From the NCBI GenBank assembly GCA_022385805.1, contig MU277676.1, positions 419,780-483,779 on the forward strand: 64,000 bases of DNA, in the 5' to 3' direction. How positions within the stretch are numbered: the stretch's first letter is position 1; each line of letters opens with the position of its first letter. This stretch comes from Pilatotrama ljubarskyi (lineage: Eukaryota > Basidiomycota > Agaricomycetes > Polyporales > Polyporaceae). A program made the translations under genes and the position numbers. The notes below the pieces were generated by a model, which was not told the DNA's origin, ran no database searches, and saw only the letters and a program-made list of their open reading frames with translations. Positions 50,480-62,563 of the stretch are shown here, piece after piece.

Positions 50480-51479
50480 ATGCGACCGGACCCTTGACAT
50501 GACGCGACACATAGTGCGAAGCGGACGCAGTCCGCTTGACATAACCGAGCTATACTTCGCTCGAGCGATGGTATTGACCTCATGAGTGAAAAAATTAGCA
50601 TATTCACCATCGTCTGCGGCGCGGAACAGTTGATGTATACGCACCAACTATCTTCGCCGTCGTATCATGGCATGGCCCAACGGGCTGACTCGGAGTACGT
50701 CTGTAGTACAGTCAGATGACATATATACCGGACCTCCGGCTGTACTACGTACGAGTTCAGATAGTGAGTTCATCTAGGTCTCACGTCCTACGGGATGATT
50801 CGCGGCAGGCGCCCACGACCCACCTTCGGAGCTCGAGTCGCACGCCATTGTCGCTCTATGACTATCACCTTCCCGAAGCACATATGTCTGCCTGCAGTGT
50901 GAGATACCTGCTGAGGTATTCACGGATGGTCCTTGAAGGTGAACGCCAAGAGCCGACGCTAGTCGGTGCCACAACAACTTTACGACCGGTGTAGTACCAA
51001 GGTGACCGCGGGACCTGTCCGGCGGTAGATTCGGAGTGTTTCAACGTCGATATTGCCGGACTCAGGGCCGATGCTCCTGCATGGATAAGTATAATGTCTT
51101 GCATGGGTGACTTGTGATGACACTAGACCAGGAACGCACACCGGTGCCAGTGTCCAGTCTAATCACAACGCTCAGCGGCCGATTGAGAGGCCCAGTGCTG
51201 AGGCGCAGCGCCGTCTCGGCTCGTTCTCAGCAACCAACTTCCCTCTTTCGTAGTACGATATCGCCTGGATGCTTACTGTATCAGGGTGACCTCCTCGAGA
51301 CTTGCATGAGATACCACACAATTCTTTGATCATGTGCTGGCGCCGACATCGGTGGGACCAGAATTAATCATGGAGCACGCGTACAAGTAAACCCCACGCT
51401 CGGCATCGCGCTCTTTGAGCCAGAGCGTAGTTCTTCAGTAAACATCACGATCTATACGGGCGCAGCACGTCAATAAGGA
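50480..51479. other. Spacer between the gene and its decayed copy
   Basis: No gene seen. Its last 50 bases, from TTCTTCAGTAAACATC, are the duplicated 3' flank of the unknown-function gene. Confidence 0.5.
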
Positions 51480-52612
51480 GTTCACTTCGGATGAGGAGGG
51501 CACGCACTCCATATCATAGGGCCTTCATATATCGACGACAACGGACTCGAATTGCGTTTGCAGTCCTGCACTCGTCTCACCCGCTGTGAGACCACCAGCG
51601 CCGCCTCAACGGTCCCCATAGCTGCGACACCCCTTGCAACCTCGTGCTTCACTTCGCGGCAGTGTCTCGGGCGAATTAGACGGGGTCGGGGATAGTCCCA
51701 CAGCAAAGCACGGCCTTTCCTGGGCTCTCAAAACTGCTGTCACAGCAATATTGGACGGGGCCTAGTAGTCTAGAGAGACAGTCGCATTAGAATCGCGCGC
51801 ACTAAGATGATGCTGTCAATGACCAAAGAGTTCGAGTTAGAGCTTCTTGAAAGGTGGCCCTTCGAAGCCCTGACGCCTTCAGGAGTGCCATCTCGTAGCG
51901 ACGAATGGCCTTTCGGATTGGGGCGTCGTCTCCGCTGGGGATGACGCGAATCTCCACTATCGAACCAGAAAGGGTGACGCCCCAACCCGCTTTCGCAGCT
52001 TGGAGGTATCTATACTGTGGTGTCACGACCTTAGGCAACGTCCCATGTCCCGCCAGGTCGGTTGCGTTGCCTATCGCCCAGTTTGTCCCCTTGTCCCCGC
52101 CGCCGCGTTGCCTATTGTCCCCCAGGTGTACGGGCGCTTAGATATGTATGGTACCCAGTAGCTTGAAGCCATGAGCCACATCCTGGAGGCAACCACGGTG
52201 TATGCGTCGCCATTGTCCCATGTCCCGAGGTGTTCGTTGCCTGTGGCCCCTCCATTCGCACGATCACATGACGCTTGTTGCGTCGCCTAAGGTCGTAGTA
52301 TGCTGTGGCTGCACACTTCGCCGCCGTGCCAAGCTCAAATTCAGCGAGTACTGCCCTCACATGGCTGCCTACCACAGAGTTGGACGAGAGGATTACCTGT
52401 CATCTTTGGCAGGAGTCCGCCATTAGGGCTTACGACTGTGAATGTGTTGGTGTGGACGTCGTACGTCCTGGAAAAGGCCAGTTAGTTGTCTATAAATCAG
52501 CTGCCGCGACTGGAGTGGTCACCTTCAAAGGCGTAGGTCACGCTGCGCGAGGTCAGTCCATTCATTATGTAGGAAGAACAGCCGTGAATTCCTACGTCTG
52601 TCGACGACGATG
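51480..52612 (-). pseudogene. Decayed tandem copy of the unknown-function gene
   Basis: Pieces of the parent's last exon appear in the right order but in shifted frames: the 3' end SLIYEGPIIWSA is SSIYEGPMIWSA here, AAYLRAARPSWDVTRRNSTV is YLQAAKAGWGVTLSGSIVEI here, and NGLTSRGVAYVADPDNLSRG is NGLTSRSVTYAFEGDHSSRG here. Stops and indels break it throughout. The 5' half of the parent is missing or unrecognisable beyond 52612. The copy is interrupted by an insertion of about 278 bp (52021-52298). It is a dead duplicate, same strand as the parent, 1.2 kb away. Confidence 0.85.
52021..52298. mobile_element. MITE-like insertion inside the pseudogene
   Basis: Flanked by near-identical 10-bp repeats (TATACTGTGG at 52011-52020, TATGCTGTGG at 52299-52308). 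Near each end is the inverted 12-mer ACGACCTTAGGC (52025-52036) and GCCTAAGGTCGT (52285-52296). The inserted DNA falls exactly between two halves of the parent's AARKFAAYLRAA segment, so the parent gene serves as the empty site. The interior repeats GTTGCC and TGTCCC motifs. It has no coding capacity. The exact ends are uncertain by a few bases. Confidence 0.75.
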
Positions 52613-53115
52613 AGGCAACGGACCCTCCGAGATCGGGTATAGTCCGCCTCGTTCTGTGTGACTGCACTGTGGACCTGCAGGGCCGGCGGTCATGTCGACG
52701 CAACGTGACGCTCTGGGGGCTAAACAAGACAGCTCAGAGCTAGTGTTGCCAGCATAGTAGATTGTCATAACAATGCAGTTTCCCGTCAATATTCAGTGCT
52801 CGAGTCCCACCAGCGACTCCAGCTCTGAGCTTTCAAGCTATGCGGCGATGTTCCAGAACTCCACATTTGTTGCACGTACAGCTTGTGTGAGCACTGGGAG
52901 GATCGGCAAGTGCGCACGCGTGCCTTTACGTGTAGCACTTGGCACGGCCCATCAACAGGATAGCTTTAACGCTGCCTTTCGTGTGCGAAGGTGACCAAAT
53001 GTTCGAAACCTATCAAATGCTACGCGCTAGATTGTACAATGTCCCTCACGATCCGTTCCACTGCGCCCACAGCCCTCTGCATTATGACTACGCACCCAGG
53101 CACAACTTGTCCGAA
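52613..53115. other. Spacer between pseudogene and SDR gene
   Basis: No gene and no continuing similarity to the parent of the pseudogene could be recognised. Confidence 0.5.
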
Positions 53116-54241
53116 TTAGAAGAAGCTGCCTCCGTCGTGGCTGAGCAGCTTGCCGCTGTCCGAAGACGTCAAATTTTCGATGACCTGCAGCTGCTTGGCA
53201 ACCGACTGTGCCGGCGTCTCCAACTGGAGTGTGCTGCCCGCTTCGCGGAGGGCATCTGCAGCCTTGACCAGGCGGTCATGGCCCTCTGGGTCACCTGTCA
53301 TTTGAAGGCAGTTAGCATTCAAATTCCTCTGCGATGCGACTTTGAGATAGGTCTTACCCGAGTCGCCAATAGTGCCAGTCGTATCGACGAGGCCCGGGGT
53401 AAGCGAAACGACGACGAAGCCTTCGTTCTTGAACTGCACGGCCCACTTTGTGGAGGCCATGACCGCTGCGGCCTTCGTGGTGCCGTAGGCGACCATGCCC
53501 GCGATGCCGAAATTGGTGATGCTGCCCGGGTCGGCGCCGCCCGTGCTGATGACGATAATTTTCTTGGCTTGCCCGGCGCGCAGAAGCGGCAAAAAGGCGG
53601 CGATGCTGTGAATCACTCCGAGCGTGTTGACCTTGAACTGGACAAGACGGAGCGTTGGGCCTCAGCGGCCTCCTTGGGAATATCAGTGGGGGAGCAACGT
53701 ACTGCATCGATAAAGTCGGAGTCAAGCTCCTCCATGTTCGCGCTGTGTGGTCGGCCAGTTAGATGTCTCAAGCTCGCACAACATCAAATTCCGCTTACTA
53801 GTCGTCGTATCCACGGAAGAAGAGACTTATATCCATGCGAGCCGCGTTGTGAATGAGATAGTCGAGCTTCCCCCCGCTGATTGAGGCGATCTCCTCGGCA
53901 GCTCGCTTGGGGGAAAATGGCGGGTGTTAGCCTTGCCGCAGAGGCAGAAGTTCGTCGAACCTCGTACTCAGACATACCGAGATAGACCTGGCGTCGACAA
54001 CGTCGCCTTCGACGATATGGACGTTACCGAGGCCGGCGGCTGTGACAGTGAGATGTTTGCTGCTCGCCTTGTTCCGAACAACAGCGAATACCACTGCATC
54101 TGCACGTCCAGCCTGTCAAGTCAACTTTGTCAGTGAACCTGGATACCTTGGCGCCATGTTGCTAATCGATCTTACCAGCTGACGGACGTACTCGAGGCCT
54201 ATACCTCGCGATGCACCGACGACAGCGTAGAAGACAGCCAT
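53116..54241 (-). CDS. Short-chain dehydrogenase/reductase (SDR)
   Basis: NAD(P)-dependent oxidoreductase, cytosolic. The start MAVFYAVVGASRGIGLEYVR contains the cofactor-binding GxxxGxG as GASRGIG. The acidic/turn segment VVRNKASSKHL follows, then GNVHIVEGDVVDAR, then LDYLIHNAARM (the NAG-type motif, here NAA), and VNTLGVIHSIAAFLPLL. The catalytic set is Ser in VISTGG and Tyr-Lys in YGTTKAA. The C-terminal half runs through FVVVSLTPGLVDTTGTIGDS, an intron with GTAAGA donor and GACAG acceptor, then GDPEGHDRLVKAADALREAG and ends KLLSHDGGSFF. Five or six exons. It belongs to the broad classical SDR group that fungi use for carbonyl reduction of small molecules. The substrate is unknown. The exon around 53700-53900 is less certain. 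Confidence 0.88.
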
Positions 54242-57200
54242 TTAGTCGACAGTCGGCGGAATTTTACGCGCTTGAGGGGCGGTTGTTTTATCGCAGGGAT
54301 ACGAATCCTCGGCTTATATCTATGACCGACTCCATGCTGCGTACGCCAAGTGGGATGACATTCCACTGGCCGGATGTACGCGTAGGCTAGACGTGTCAGA
54401 TGCCATACCATCGCAGAGCACAAGGTAAGTCCAATCCCCGGTCGGAGCATAGTGTATTGCAGCGAGGGACTTTCCCAGCAGCAGGCGGGCGTTGTGCTAT
54501 CTCCGAGTCCTGCAGCTACGCGCGGGATTGGACAGCTCTAATAAGGTGCTATCGTCTATAGGTCGCGCACGTCCGAACGTCATCGGTCAGACCAATAGTA
54601 CTGATTCAGGCAGTGAGAAGAGCCAAGCATAGCAGTGAACCCAAGTTCTGGGCGATGTTCGACAATACATCTGCGCGGGTGTAATATTGGCAAGAAAGAG
54701 GGCCATGAGTGAGTCGGACTTGAGATTCAGAACTTGGTGAAGGCAGACGACTCCGACCCCGGATGTAGCCGGGGTTATTCACAGCCACAGCAGGATTTCG
54801 GGGTCTCCCGACACGCGTACGCAAGGCGTCTGTTTGGCCAATGTTGGGTGTACAGTACGATGTGCCTCACGCCCTCGCCAAGACGACTGGGCCGCTAGTA
54901 CAGAAACTCGGGAGTACTTTGCATATACTCAGGCTTGCGCAGCATTAGTCGACACTGATATCGTGCTCAGCATGCATTGGTCGCGAAGCGTCCTCCGTGC
55001 TGGTCGGACAGCGAGCGGTCTGCTTCTTTCCTCCAAATGCCCTTGCATATACTATGTGACACGTCGTGGGTACAACCGTGATGATGATTTTCAAGAAAGG
55101 GCACCACGGTGTCGATGCGCGTACTATTGCACTACATCTCTCGTGGGTAGTTCCATGGGACATAACTTACTGCGAAGCTTGTAACGCGGCCACCCCGGGC
55201 CTTCCAAATCGCTGGAAGACGCAGGTGCGTCTGTACGATACAGAACCAGTGAACGGTAATCATAACCTATAGGCACCGGCGGGTGCGCCGATCGGATGCA
55301 CTCTATTTATCCTTCATGTACGGATTTATGCGAGCAGTATGCAGTATCCCACGCCGTGAGCGAACGTCAATAGTCGCGCTCGGATATCTATCTAGATACA
55401 ATTTTATGGGAATCTAGGAGTAGTCGAGCGCCACGATGGACAGTCCCGCGTAAATCTGACTGCGTCGACCATCGCATGATCTCGGCAGCGTCAAAACCTA
55501 TCATAGAAGTGTAGACAGGCGGTCAGTGATTGCGAGAAGACATAGTCGATGCATGGCCGGACTCACGAGGCCTGGGGCTGGACATGTGTTGCCATTCTCC
55601 CTCTCCCCTGCCGGGTGCTGGGTCGTGAGCCTGCCACGCGCTGCCAGGCAGCCAAGCACGGCGCTGACTTCCTGCGAGGCGTGGTGAGTACCCGGTATCG
55701 CGGACTCGAAATAGTTGAAAGGACTCACTGGCACGTACTAGATGATCGCGCAGCTCGCCATCCAGGGGGCGTGAGCAGACTGCGCGGGGGTACCCGCGTG
55801 CGAACAAAAAGGTGCTTGGAACGCGGGGGTAGCCCGCCCGTGCGTCAGCGAAGAGCACGACTGTAGCAGAGTGGGTGGAGTCCTTGACCACCCTCGAGGG
55901 CGATCCGCTGAAGCAGACGCGGTGGATCCATCCGCAGCTCGATATGTGCCCATCGAGTGGAGACGAGGCAAAGCTGCGAGAAGCGCGCAGGCGGCGTGAG
56001 CGCACTGAACGATGTGCAGGGAGACATGTCACGTACGATGCGCGGTCTCCACTCGGAGTTCTTCTTCTCTGTCACGCTGTGCCTACGTGGACGTGTTCAG
56101 GCCCTGTAGGACGGCGGTTGGTCAGGACGTCTGCGGTGGAGCCGGGTGCAATGGACTGGGAGAAGAATGAGGGCGTACTGGCGACAGAGCCGAGAAGCCG
56201 AAGCGAGGCTTGAGAGGTTTGTCTGTCAGACGAGAGGGTGTTGAGAGGTCGATTGGGGGCGCCGCTGAGGTCCCCATGACCGTGTCGTCGCTGGAGTGAG
56301 TCGGGATGTGTGGGGATGATAGGCTCGGATGGAGGTGCTGGAGGATGATGTCCTTCGAGTCCTCTGAGCGGGGTTCTTATACCTCTCGAAGAAAGGTCGC
56401 TTTGCGTCGAGCGGGCTGACGTGTCAGTCTCGTACACTGCGATGGGACGCACGCATGGCCGAACAGCTACTGGGACAACGCGCGCCCGTGTTGGTCGCAG
56501 CGTTTCTCCGACAGGGCCAAGTTGCGGGCGAGCACGCACCTGAGAGCAGTGAGTCAAAGCGGGCGTGCAAGTGGTCGTCCAATACGGCTGAAGCGCAGCC
56601 GAATTGGCCGGCTGGCCGTTGCTGAAAGTCGGAGTGGAACTCTCAGGTTTGAGCACCGCTCTGATGCGAGTGGCTTCGAGGTACGTAGAATGACATGCGT
56701 CACAGCGAGCAGGTCCAAGCTTTCAGCCCAGGAGGATCGGCGCAAGCGCCTGGTTTCGACTGGCGGCCAGCGGCCCTGGATGGTGTCGCTCACTGTCCGT
56801 CCTCCAATATTCGATACGCCCCGCCTTCTATGTTGCACACAGGATGATCGAGGTAATAGTACTACTCGAGTAAGTACACCTTTTTACGCAGGAAGTGGAG
56901 TGTGAGCTGTGCGTATGGGCCATCGGGGAAGAATTGCGCACTCACAATAAATGAATGGCGCATCGCCACGGCCCGACCCAACGGCTTGTCCTGGGGCACA
57001 TTGCGGATGGACCTGCGCGGCGCACGAAAAGCGGCCACGCACGGGCCCGCGCACTGCTGTCACCTTGTGAACAGAGCGGCTCGATCAGTTTCCTGCGGCA
57101 GGGGATATCGGGATTCGCACCTGCCTCAGGGATTGGGAGCGGTGCTTGCTTTGTGCTAGCCGACCACGGATCCGATCTATGCTGTATTCGTACTCTTGAA

Positions 57201-57550
57201 GGGATCCCGGAGCCCAGAGCCAAAGCAGCCGCGCGGGGAATCCTCGAGGCTGCGGGACGTACCTGCGCCACCCGGCTCGAGTCCTAGAATGGATGCGTGA
57301 CGATGCAGCCATCTTCGCGCACGGCTCGGCCGCATTGTCGTCGGTCAATAGCAGCTCCGTGGCTTTGGGAGTCCTACGTAAGGTGCAGCACACGGTGGTA
57401 AGCAGAGCGAGCATGGCATCATGATCCGCCCTATGCGCCGATAGCAGGACATTCTGAGAAGGAGTCATGGTCCGTGAAAGCGCGACAATCCCTCCAACGT
57501 GACAAAAGAGCCACAGGAGAAGCTTCCGACGCAAAGCGTCGATATCCCTG
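54242..57550. other. Three-kilobase region without a recognisable gene
   Basis: Frames such as 55523-56032, 56072-56656 and 57085-57681 (minus) are rich in Ser, Pro and Arg and could be exons of a disordered protein, but I could not join them with convincing splice sites or name a domain. Confidence 0.4.
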
Positions 57551-57553
57551 GGA

Positions 57554-57560
57554 TATAAAA
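57554..57560 (+). promoter_or_regulatory. TATA box with strong leader before an interrupted start
   Basis: TATAAAA followed by a CA/CT-rich leader (ACACAAACAACAACGCACACC) and a good start context ATGG at 57646, but that frame stops after five codons (MANPT). See the finding on this region. Confidence 0.45.
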
Positions 57561-57645
57561 AGGCCGTCAGCGAGCACTCAGACCCAACATCATCGACACC
57601 CACCTTTCCCCTCTCGCACCTCGACACAAACAACAACGCACACCA

Positions 57646-58778
57646 ATGGCCAATCCGACATGATACTCCACAGACCCCCACCCGAGCGCCCCGCCGCCCA
57701 GCTCTCCCGTCTGACAGACAAACCTCTCACCAGCCGCCCACCCCTCTTCCGGGCTCCCGCGGCACACCTCCGCAGAGACACGCCATGACCTCGCTGCGTG
57801 GAAGCGACATACAGGCCATTGTCCGCTGCGACCGTATGTGCGGTGCCCTTCCACGCGCATCCAGCGTTTGTCCCGACCTGAACGGATTCAAATGTCCGCG
57901 GCGCCGTTCGACGGGCTAGCGACGATGTTCTCCAGGATGACCGGAGCAAGAGCGAGGAGGCAGAGACGGCATGGGCATCGGCCACCCGCCTCCGACGAGC
58001 GTGTCTGCGGAGCCTGCTGGTTGGGCCGTTACCCTTTCAGGCCGAGATCGACACCGGACGTCCGTGGATGGCTGATGCTTCCGGTCCCAAACGCGACCTA
58101 TCCGTGAGTCCCTGCGCTTCAGATCCAACGCTGCAGAGCCGATGCTGACGCGCATCGCAGCATCATGCGACGGCCACAAGTAAGGCGCCGTCGGGATCGT
58201 GAGCGCGACATCAATTCGAGAGCCCCGGACCGGGTGCTCGATAGGCGGAATCGGGTCACCCCTAGGCGGTACGATGTGCTCCGCCACCTACAGGCGTTAG
58301 TGCACTGTACATGGCGATGGCGACCTCGAGTCGACGAAGGAGCACACTCTTGCGGCGGGAGGCCCCATCCACGGACTGGATGAGTCAGTATTGGAAGGAG
58401 TTGGAGGTACGTCTTTGCTCATCTGCCTTCGCTGGGCAGGGCTTGAGCTGACGGCGATGGCCTCGTGGATCTCGCAGAAGCGCAAGAAGGGCAAAGATGC
58501 CCACGAGAGCCAGCTAGTCAAGCTATGCACTCCGACTCGGAAGTTCAGACGGCCAGCAGCCCTGGTACGTCTTGAGCATTCCATCAGCCTCATCCACGGA
58601 CGAGACGAAGTGGGATGCTCACCCATTGGACACAGATATAGAGCGAAGCCGCGCTATGGGACCGTTGCAAGGGGAGATAGAAGGCATGGAAGATGAGCTC
58701 GCAATGGTTCTGCGCATGCCAGAGGCTTGGTCCACCCATGGAGATGGGACGACGAGGACGATGCAGGACACTCTTTAG
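57646..58778 (+). other. Possible hypothetical or broken gene
   Basis: The strong promoter-like start at 57646 is cut by TGA at 57661. Downstream there are intron-like signals (for example GTACGTC at 58406 with GGGCAG at 58439, and GTACGTCTT near 58565) and charged frames, ending near 58778 (DDELAMVLRMPEAWSTHGDG-type sequence). I do not recognise a family and could not build one continuous reading. It may be a damaged gene or a gene with an unusual start. Confidence 0.3.
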
Positions 58779-59008
58779 CTGACGACATTATCTGGGGCTC
58801 TAGGCCGTTGCGATAGCTGCGCTAGGAACTGCCAATAACAATGTGGTTCACGCTGTACCTGCAGTCGAGAGACAAGGGAATTCGCTGGCCGAATTTGAGA
58901 TGATAAGGTTTGGACGAGGGGTTATAAGACACCGGACGCATGTTGTTGTGCGCTGTGATTGGTGACGCCATCCTCTGCGCAATAATTCTGCGGAAATTGG
59001 GGAGGAAA

Positions 59009-62000
59009 ATGGCGGGACGGTCCGCGCATGTGCGGCTCACCTCCGCGACCGCCACGGACAACAACAACCACAGCAGCGCGCAGAACAACAGCAGCAGCCC
59101 GGGCTGGTCGAACACCACGACGCCGGTGATGCGCACCCCAGCGCGCCGCCGCTCGTCGTCCCAGGGCGATGCGACACCGCGTGCACCCGCCCACGCCCTC
59201 TCCACCTCCCACTCCCCCGCCCCGCACGACGGCAGCAGCAGCACCGAGCACCCGTCGAAGCGGCTCGGTGGATTCCTCGGGGACATCCTGCTTTCCTCAG
59301 CCGGCTCCATCTCCGTCGCATCTTCAGCCCACCGCTCGTCGCCCATCCCGCATAGCCTCCTTCCGACCCGCACACACTCGCGCGGAGACTCTGCGCTCGC
59401 TCGCGACAACCCGTCCTCGCCCACGCCGACAATGGCCACGGCAACCGGACAGCCCTCGAAGGGCCATACGTCGCCATCCAAGGTGTGTCCTCCTCAGCTG
59501 ATAGCCTGTCTATCTCCCTCTCCGCTGCCCTCTCCCTCCGTCCAAGAATAGTCCCTGCTCATCTGGGATGCGAACGTCCGCGCACTGCCCATCACGCCCA
59601 TCCATGGCTGTCCTCTGCAATCGTCTGTTGAACCTTTCATCTTTCGGACGGCCGTGCTGCTCGAGTGCTGAAGCTTTCCCTACCTGCCTCTACTCCTCCG
59701 TTTCGATCGGAGTACTCGTATGCCTGCCGCTCTCGGCTCTCGTCCTATCCCGTCCGGTCATCTCCTCTCCGCGCTGCTTCCTAGGCCAGACATCAAACCT
59801 CTCCGTAAAGCATACGGACAGGCCGTACATGTAGATACAGACACAGGTATCGCGCTGATATGCTGCGTGTCGTGCGCACAGGCAGCCTGTTGGATGTGGC
59901 TGTCGTTGTACTGCTCGCCGGTCATCTTGTCCAGGAGGTGGTATGTGTATCAGGGGCAACCGCTCAGTCTTCGCCTGCTTGTGTGTTCATATCCGTATGC
60001 CATCTCCGAGTCCCCATTCTGCGAGCACGTTCCGGGAGGAGCATCACCCGCTCCCACTCTGGATAGACCAGAAGCTGATGGTTTAAGTGCCTAGCGGGGA
60101 AAGGGAGACCCAATCCCACAGCGGGCCACAGCCCTTTGCTCTGATCTGCACCGCGTCTCCTTCCCTTTCCCTCGCACTTCCGCTCGCGCACCCTTCCTCT
60201 CTTCTTCCTAACCCTCGTTCTCTCTGCCCGCAGGCGTCGTCCGCCCGCACTTATGACTCCAAGCTCGTCTCGCGCGAGATGCACCGCCTCGGCAACCTCG
60301 CCCACCTCCCCTCCCTCGCACCCTCCCTCTCCGCAACGCCCTCCAACATCTCCCTCGCAGCCCACATGGCCCCGCAACCCGGCAGCGGCCCTACCGCGCT
60401 CTCCTCGGCGCTCGCGGCCGAGAGCCCGTGGACGTCTTTGCACGTGCTTGTGCTGCCGCTGTTCAACGAGGAGCCGCTGAGGGTACCGATGTGAGTCCTT
60501 TCCCCGCTTTGTGAGAAGTGAGCGCAGACGCGACGCGCGTGCGCGTAGAGAGGACCTCAACCATCTCGTGAAGCGACATATTCAGATAGTCGTGTCCGCC
60601 GCGCCGGGCAAGGCCGTCGCGACCCTCGAGCACGACACCTACGAGCTCATCTCCGCCGGCATGGTCACCCTCAACTCGAAGCTCGCGGGTGTAGATGACG
60701 AGAAGCTCATCCCGCGCGTTGTCGAGCTCTGGTCCTCCTTCTGGACGCAAGTCCTGCCCTACCTCGAAGGCGTACGTCCCCGCGCTCTTCCTCTTCTTAC
60801 TCACGAACTCACCCACCCCTGTCGCGCGCAGTCCCTCCTCCCCCTCCAAACAGACCCGATCCTCTCCTCGCTCTACCGCCTGCCTAAAGCGCACCGCCCC
60901 TCCTCGCCGACGTCGACGCAGAACGGCAAAGGGTCCGCGTCGAACGTCTTCCTCCAGCTCCAGGCGAGCGCGTCCCAGATCGACGTCCGCGCGCTCGCGC
61001 TCGTCTCCTTCCGGGACCGCATCGTCCTCCCTCTCTTCCCGCGCCTCTACGCGCGCCTCACCATGTCCAAGGACGAGCACCCGCCCGGCGGGTCCGAGCC
61101 ACACCAGTCGCGCCTGCAGCAGATGTGCGTCGTCCCCGTCCCCGTCCTCGTTTCTCTCCCCTTCCCTTCCCTCTCTCTCCTCCTCCTTGCCATACGCTGA
61201 CGCCCGTCCCGCACAGGCTCCTCGTCCTAGTCTCCCAGCGCTCTCAACGCCTCGTCTCCCTCTCCCTCACCGCGCCCCCACCCCAGCCTACTGCAGGCGA
61301 AGCGGCCATCGCGCGCCTCCTCCGCGCGATGCACGCACCCATCGTCACTCTCGGCGCGCGCGCCCACGCCCGCCCCACCACCACCGGCGCCCCGTCCTTC
61401 CTCTCCGCCGGGCTCCCGCGCGACCGCCGTGGGCGGATCGCGCAGAAGGCCGAGCGAGGCGCCGTCGGCGGGGAACAGGACGGGCGCGGGCGGTGGTACG
61501 GGTCCGTGCGCGAGGAGTCGGAGGTGTACGAGGACGACGAGGAGCGGAGCGGGTGGTATGGGTACGAGGGCGAGGTGGACACGCCGCGCGTGGGCGTCGC
61601 GTTCGCGGACCCGGGGAGGGAGCGGGATAAGGAATTGCTGGAGAGCCTGAGGTGCGTGTCGTCCTCGCGGTCTTGCGCTCTGTGTGAGCGCGGAGAGGAT
61701 GGGGACTGACGAACGTGGGCGTGGGGACATGCAGGAGCCCGGACCCGGAGAGCACGACAAAGATGAGCATGGGCGGGTGGGGGTTGGGCGTGGGCCGGGA
61801 GGAGCAGTATGCGGAGGAAGACGAGGACGAGGAGAATCTGGATTGGGATCAGGCGCAGGTGCGTTTCCTTCCTCATCTCTCTTCTTGTTTTCTTCGCGTT
61901 CGTGCGTGAGCTGAGTGCTGATGTGTGCGTGTGCGTGTGTATGGGGCTATCAGGCGGTCGTGGAGCGCATGGTGGGCATGCAGTCGGACTCGCTCCCGCC

Positions 62001-62079
62001 GACGCCGCCTCCACATCAGCCACACCAAACGCAGCACCAACCGCAGCAGCAGCAAGACCCGCGGCGGCGAATGATCTGA
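59009..62079 (+). CDS. TORC2 subunit, HbrB/Bit61 family
   Basis: Component of the target-of-rapamycin complex 2, related to yeast Bit61 and animal Protor/PRR5, acting at the plasma membrane in growth and actin control. Exon 1 (59009-59482) encodes a Ser/Thr/Asn-rich disordered N-terminus beginning MAGRSAHVRLTSATATDNNN. After a 751-bp intron the HbrB domain starts: SLHVLVLPLFNEEPLRVPIE (60425-60555, crossing an intron), DLNHLVKRHIQIVVSAAPGK, then LIPRVVELWSSFWTQVLPYL, FRDRIVLPLFPRLYARL and LLVLVSQRSQRLVSLSLTAP. A variable acidic tail (YEDDEERSGWYGYEGEVDTP, EEQYAEEDEDEENLDWDQAQ) leads to a His/Gln/Pro end. The LPLFNxEPLRxPIEDLN block is diagnostic of the family. Eight or so exons with checked phases at most joints. 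Length is roughly 600 residues. Confidence 0.88.
59483..60233 (+). other. Unusually long first intron of the TORC2 gene
   Basis: 751 bp between donor GTGTGTCC and acceptor TGCCCGCAG, with a C/T-rich 3' part. It is about ten times the size of other introns in the window, and an unrecognised small exon inside cannot be excluded. Confidence 0.6.
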
Positions 62080-62563
62080 TACTACTTTGCAGGAGGTCTG
62101 TCTTGAGGGACGGTATGAGTGGCGTGGATCCCGTTGTATCGATATATATACCACTTCTTGTACCTCTAGCGTCGCTTTCCGCAATGCTGTCTCTCGTCAT
62201 CACCATGGTCAACAGGTCGCTCGCCACGCACAACGTTGGCCTCAACATTGCCGAGCTTCGCGCAGCAGAAAGTATATGCTGACATGCAGATGGACGCCGA
62301 ACCTGATTTGATTCGTAGATACCTAAAGTATAAGGACGATGCGCCGCCCGGACGCCCGAACACCGTACTACGACGTGTATACTGTACACTATGTCGCAGC
62401 AAGAGGTATGGGTACCGCCACGATGCCAGATGGATAAGCCAGACTACTGCACTAGCGCAAGACCTCCGGGAGCCGTGGCAGGTATGTATCGCTCCACCAC
62501 TGGCAGGCCGCAGGACGTATGCAAGACCATAAACTAGAAAATAACCATTACCGAACCGTTCAC
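62080..62563. other. Spacer between convergent genes
   Basis: 3' ends of the TORC2 gene and the right-edge gene. Nothing else seen. Confidence 0.6.

Noticed and set aside
52939..53856. 305-codon plus-strand frame
   Set aside because: Antisense to the SDR gene, whose motifs and splice phases are clear.
61244..62389. 381-codon minus-strand frame
   Set aside because: Antisense shadow of the acidic tail of the TORC2 subunit; composition follows from the sense strand.
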